Assembly (NCBI GenBank): GCA_019075905.1 | Contig: JAGXAM010000009.1 | Span: 62,001 to 126,000, forward strand | Length of the DNA: 64,000 nucleotides | Direction of reading: 5' to 3' | Source of the DNA: Hyphomicrobiales bacterium | GTDB taxonomy: Bacteria > Pseudomonadota > Alphaproteobacteria > Rhizobiales > Beijerinckiaceae | Part shown: positions 63,525-64,000 of the stretch, piece after piece | How positions within the stretch are numbered: the stretch's first letter is position 1 | Layout of the letters: every line of letters begins with the position of its first letter | Made by a program: the position numbers and the translations under genes | Notes under the pieces: model-generated | What the model was told of the DNA's origin: nothing | Databases searched by the model: none | What the model saw: the letters and a program-made list of their open reading frames with translations, nothing else

Positions 63525-63935
63525 TCACAGCTTCATGCGGGCGGCAAGATCAAAGGCCCGTGCCAGCATCGCCGCCATGCCTGCCGCAAGGCCGGCCGGG
63601 GCGGGCTGGTCCGGCGCGAGCCAGATCATCTCCTCGACCTCGTCGCTTTTTGCGCCCTCGCCCGCAAGCCAGCGCCCGAGAAAACAGGCGACGATATAAT
63701 GGCCGCTGCCGATGATTTCATTATGATCGATAAAGGCGAGGATCTCGCCGCTCATGCCGGTTTCCTCGGCAAGTTCGCGCAAGGCCGCCGCGCGCAAGGT
63801 CTCGCCAAATTCGACCTTGCCGCCGGGGAAGGCATAGAGCCCCTGCGCCGGAGCCTGGGCCCGGCGCACCAGCAAGAGCTTTCCAGCGCGCATCAGCGCC
63901 ACACTGGCGCCGGGCACCGGGCGCGCATCGCTCAC
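63525..63935 (-). CDS. Nudix hydrolase
   Basis: A 136-residue Nudix protein. The box GGKVEFGETLRAAALRELAEETG fits the GX5EX7REUXEEXGU pattern; its key residues run from about 39 to 61. It probably hydrolyses a nucleoside diphosphate derivative. The GTG start overlaps the stop of the upstream pdxH fragment (GTGA), so it is coupled to that gene. Confidence 0.9.
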   Translation of the reverse strand: MSDARPVPGASVALMRAGKLLLVRRAQAPAQGLYAFPGGKVEFGETLRAAALRELAEETGMSGEILAFIDHNEIIGSGHYIVACFLGRWLAGEGAKSDEVEEMIWLAPDQPAPAGLAAGMAAMLARAFDLAARMKL

Positions 63936-64000
63936 GGATAAAGCCGCTCGCGCTGCCAGGTCCGGCCATCGCCGCCCTGCGTGAATCTGACGCGGTCATG
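63932..64000 (-). CDS. pdxH: Pyridoxamine 5'-phosphate oxidase (C-terminal fragment)
   Basis: The last 22 codons of a gene that enters from the right edge. The tail HDRVRFTQGG...WQRERLYP matches the conserved C-terminus of PdxH, which makes pyridoxal phosphate using FMN. Only this tail is visible, so the assignment rests on the RxxF...W...RLxP pattern. The stop overlaps the Nudix start. Confidence 0.65.
   Translation of the reverse strand, partial: HDRVRFTQGGDGRTWQRERLYP

Overview
The window is high-GC, densely coded chromosome from an alphaproteobacterium, most likely in the Hyphomicrobiales (rhizobial/methylotroph side). The pointers are a single large B12-dependent class II ribonucleotide reductase, the rpmH-rnpA-yidC-engB order, an ErpA/dGTPase divergent pair, a TIGR02301 protein, an alphaproteobacterial NAD-type regulator and inositol/rhizopine-type genes. 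No species is claimed. Almost all of it is chromosomal housekeeping and catabolic operons; no phage, plasmid, rRNA or CRISPR was seen. One tRNA (Lys, anticodon CTT) is present.

Layout. 1-7.8 kb: start of an AMP-dependent acyl-CoA ligase, a DUF2244 membrane protein, an Ada-like alkyltransferase, nrdJ, erpA, dgt and tRNA-Lys. 7.8-11.8 kb: leuA with an upstream leader peptide and overlapping terminator, divergent from nuoE-nuoF. 11.7-13.8 kb: a 2-kb accessory patch bracketed by a 52-nt direct repeat of the nuoF 3' end, holding a DUF3291 gene, a short element with perfect inverted-repeat ends and a HEPN-like gene. 13.9-18.5 kb: a small secreted protein and part of a phenylacetate degradation cluster (thiolase, paaG, paaI, paaK), then ubiK. 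18.6-24.7 kb: engB-yidC-rnpA-rpmH on the minus strand and lgt-midA-pgeF on the plus strand. 24.6-32.5 kb: periplasmic glucan synthesis (opgD) followed by a surface-glycan decoration cluster (DegT aminotransferase, WbqC, methyltransferases, a sulfotransferase, GT2 and GT17). 32.7-34.8 kb: a Fur-family regulator with a membrane metal-transport candidate, a small conserved protein and a lone acyl carrier protein.

34.9-41.2 kb: a MocE/MocF-like Rieske ferredoxin and reductase divergent from a TIM-barrel isomerase and a complete inositol-type ABC transporter. The divergent region carries a GGAA-N6-TTCC site that matches the rhizobial IolR motif. 41.3-46.2 kb: DUF427, an HxlR regulator divergent from a thioesterase-MATE pair (with a promoter and overlapping palindrome), an outer-membrane barrel, HdeD and OsmC. 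46.3-51.2 kb: glmS, glpD and a gamma-glutamyltransferase-family gene. 51.3-57.3 kb: a sugar ABC operon (binding protein, two permeases, ATPase) with an isomerase and a Gfo/Idh/MocA dehydrogenase, headed by a LacI-type operator. 57.5-64 kb: a run of tightly overlapping minus-strand maintenance genes (xseB, NAD regulator, phosphatase, HD hydrolase, tag, ygfZ), dihydroorotase, two small proteins, a Nudix hydrolase and the 3' end of pdxH.

How the parts fit: the cell appears able to import inositols and a second sugar or glycoside under separate repressors, degrade phenylacetate-type aromatics, and build a modified, possibly sulfated, surface or periplasmic glycan. The least ordinary points are the nuoF-repeat-bracketed HEPN patch, the leu leader whose stop codon lies inside the terminator stem, and the sulfotransferase/GT17/FkbM glycan cluster.
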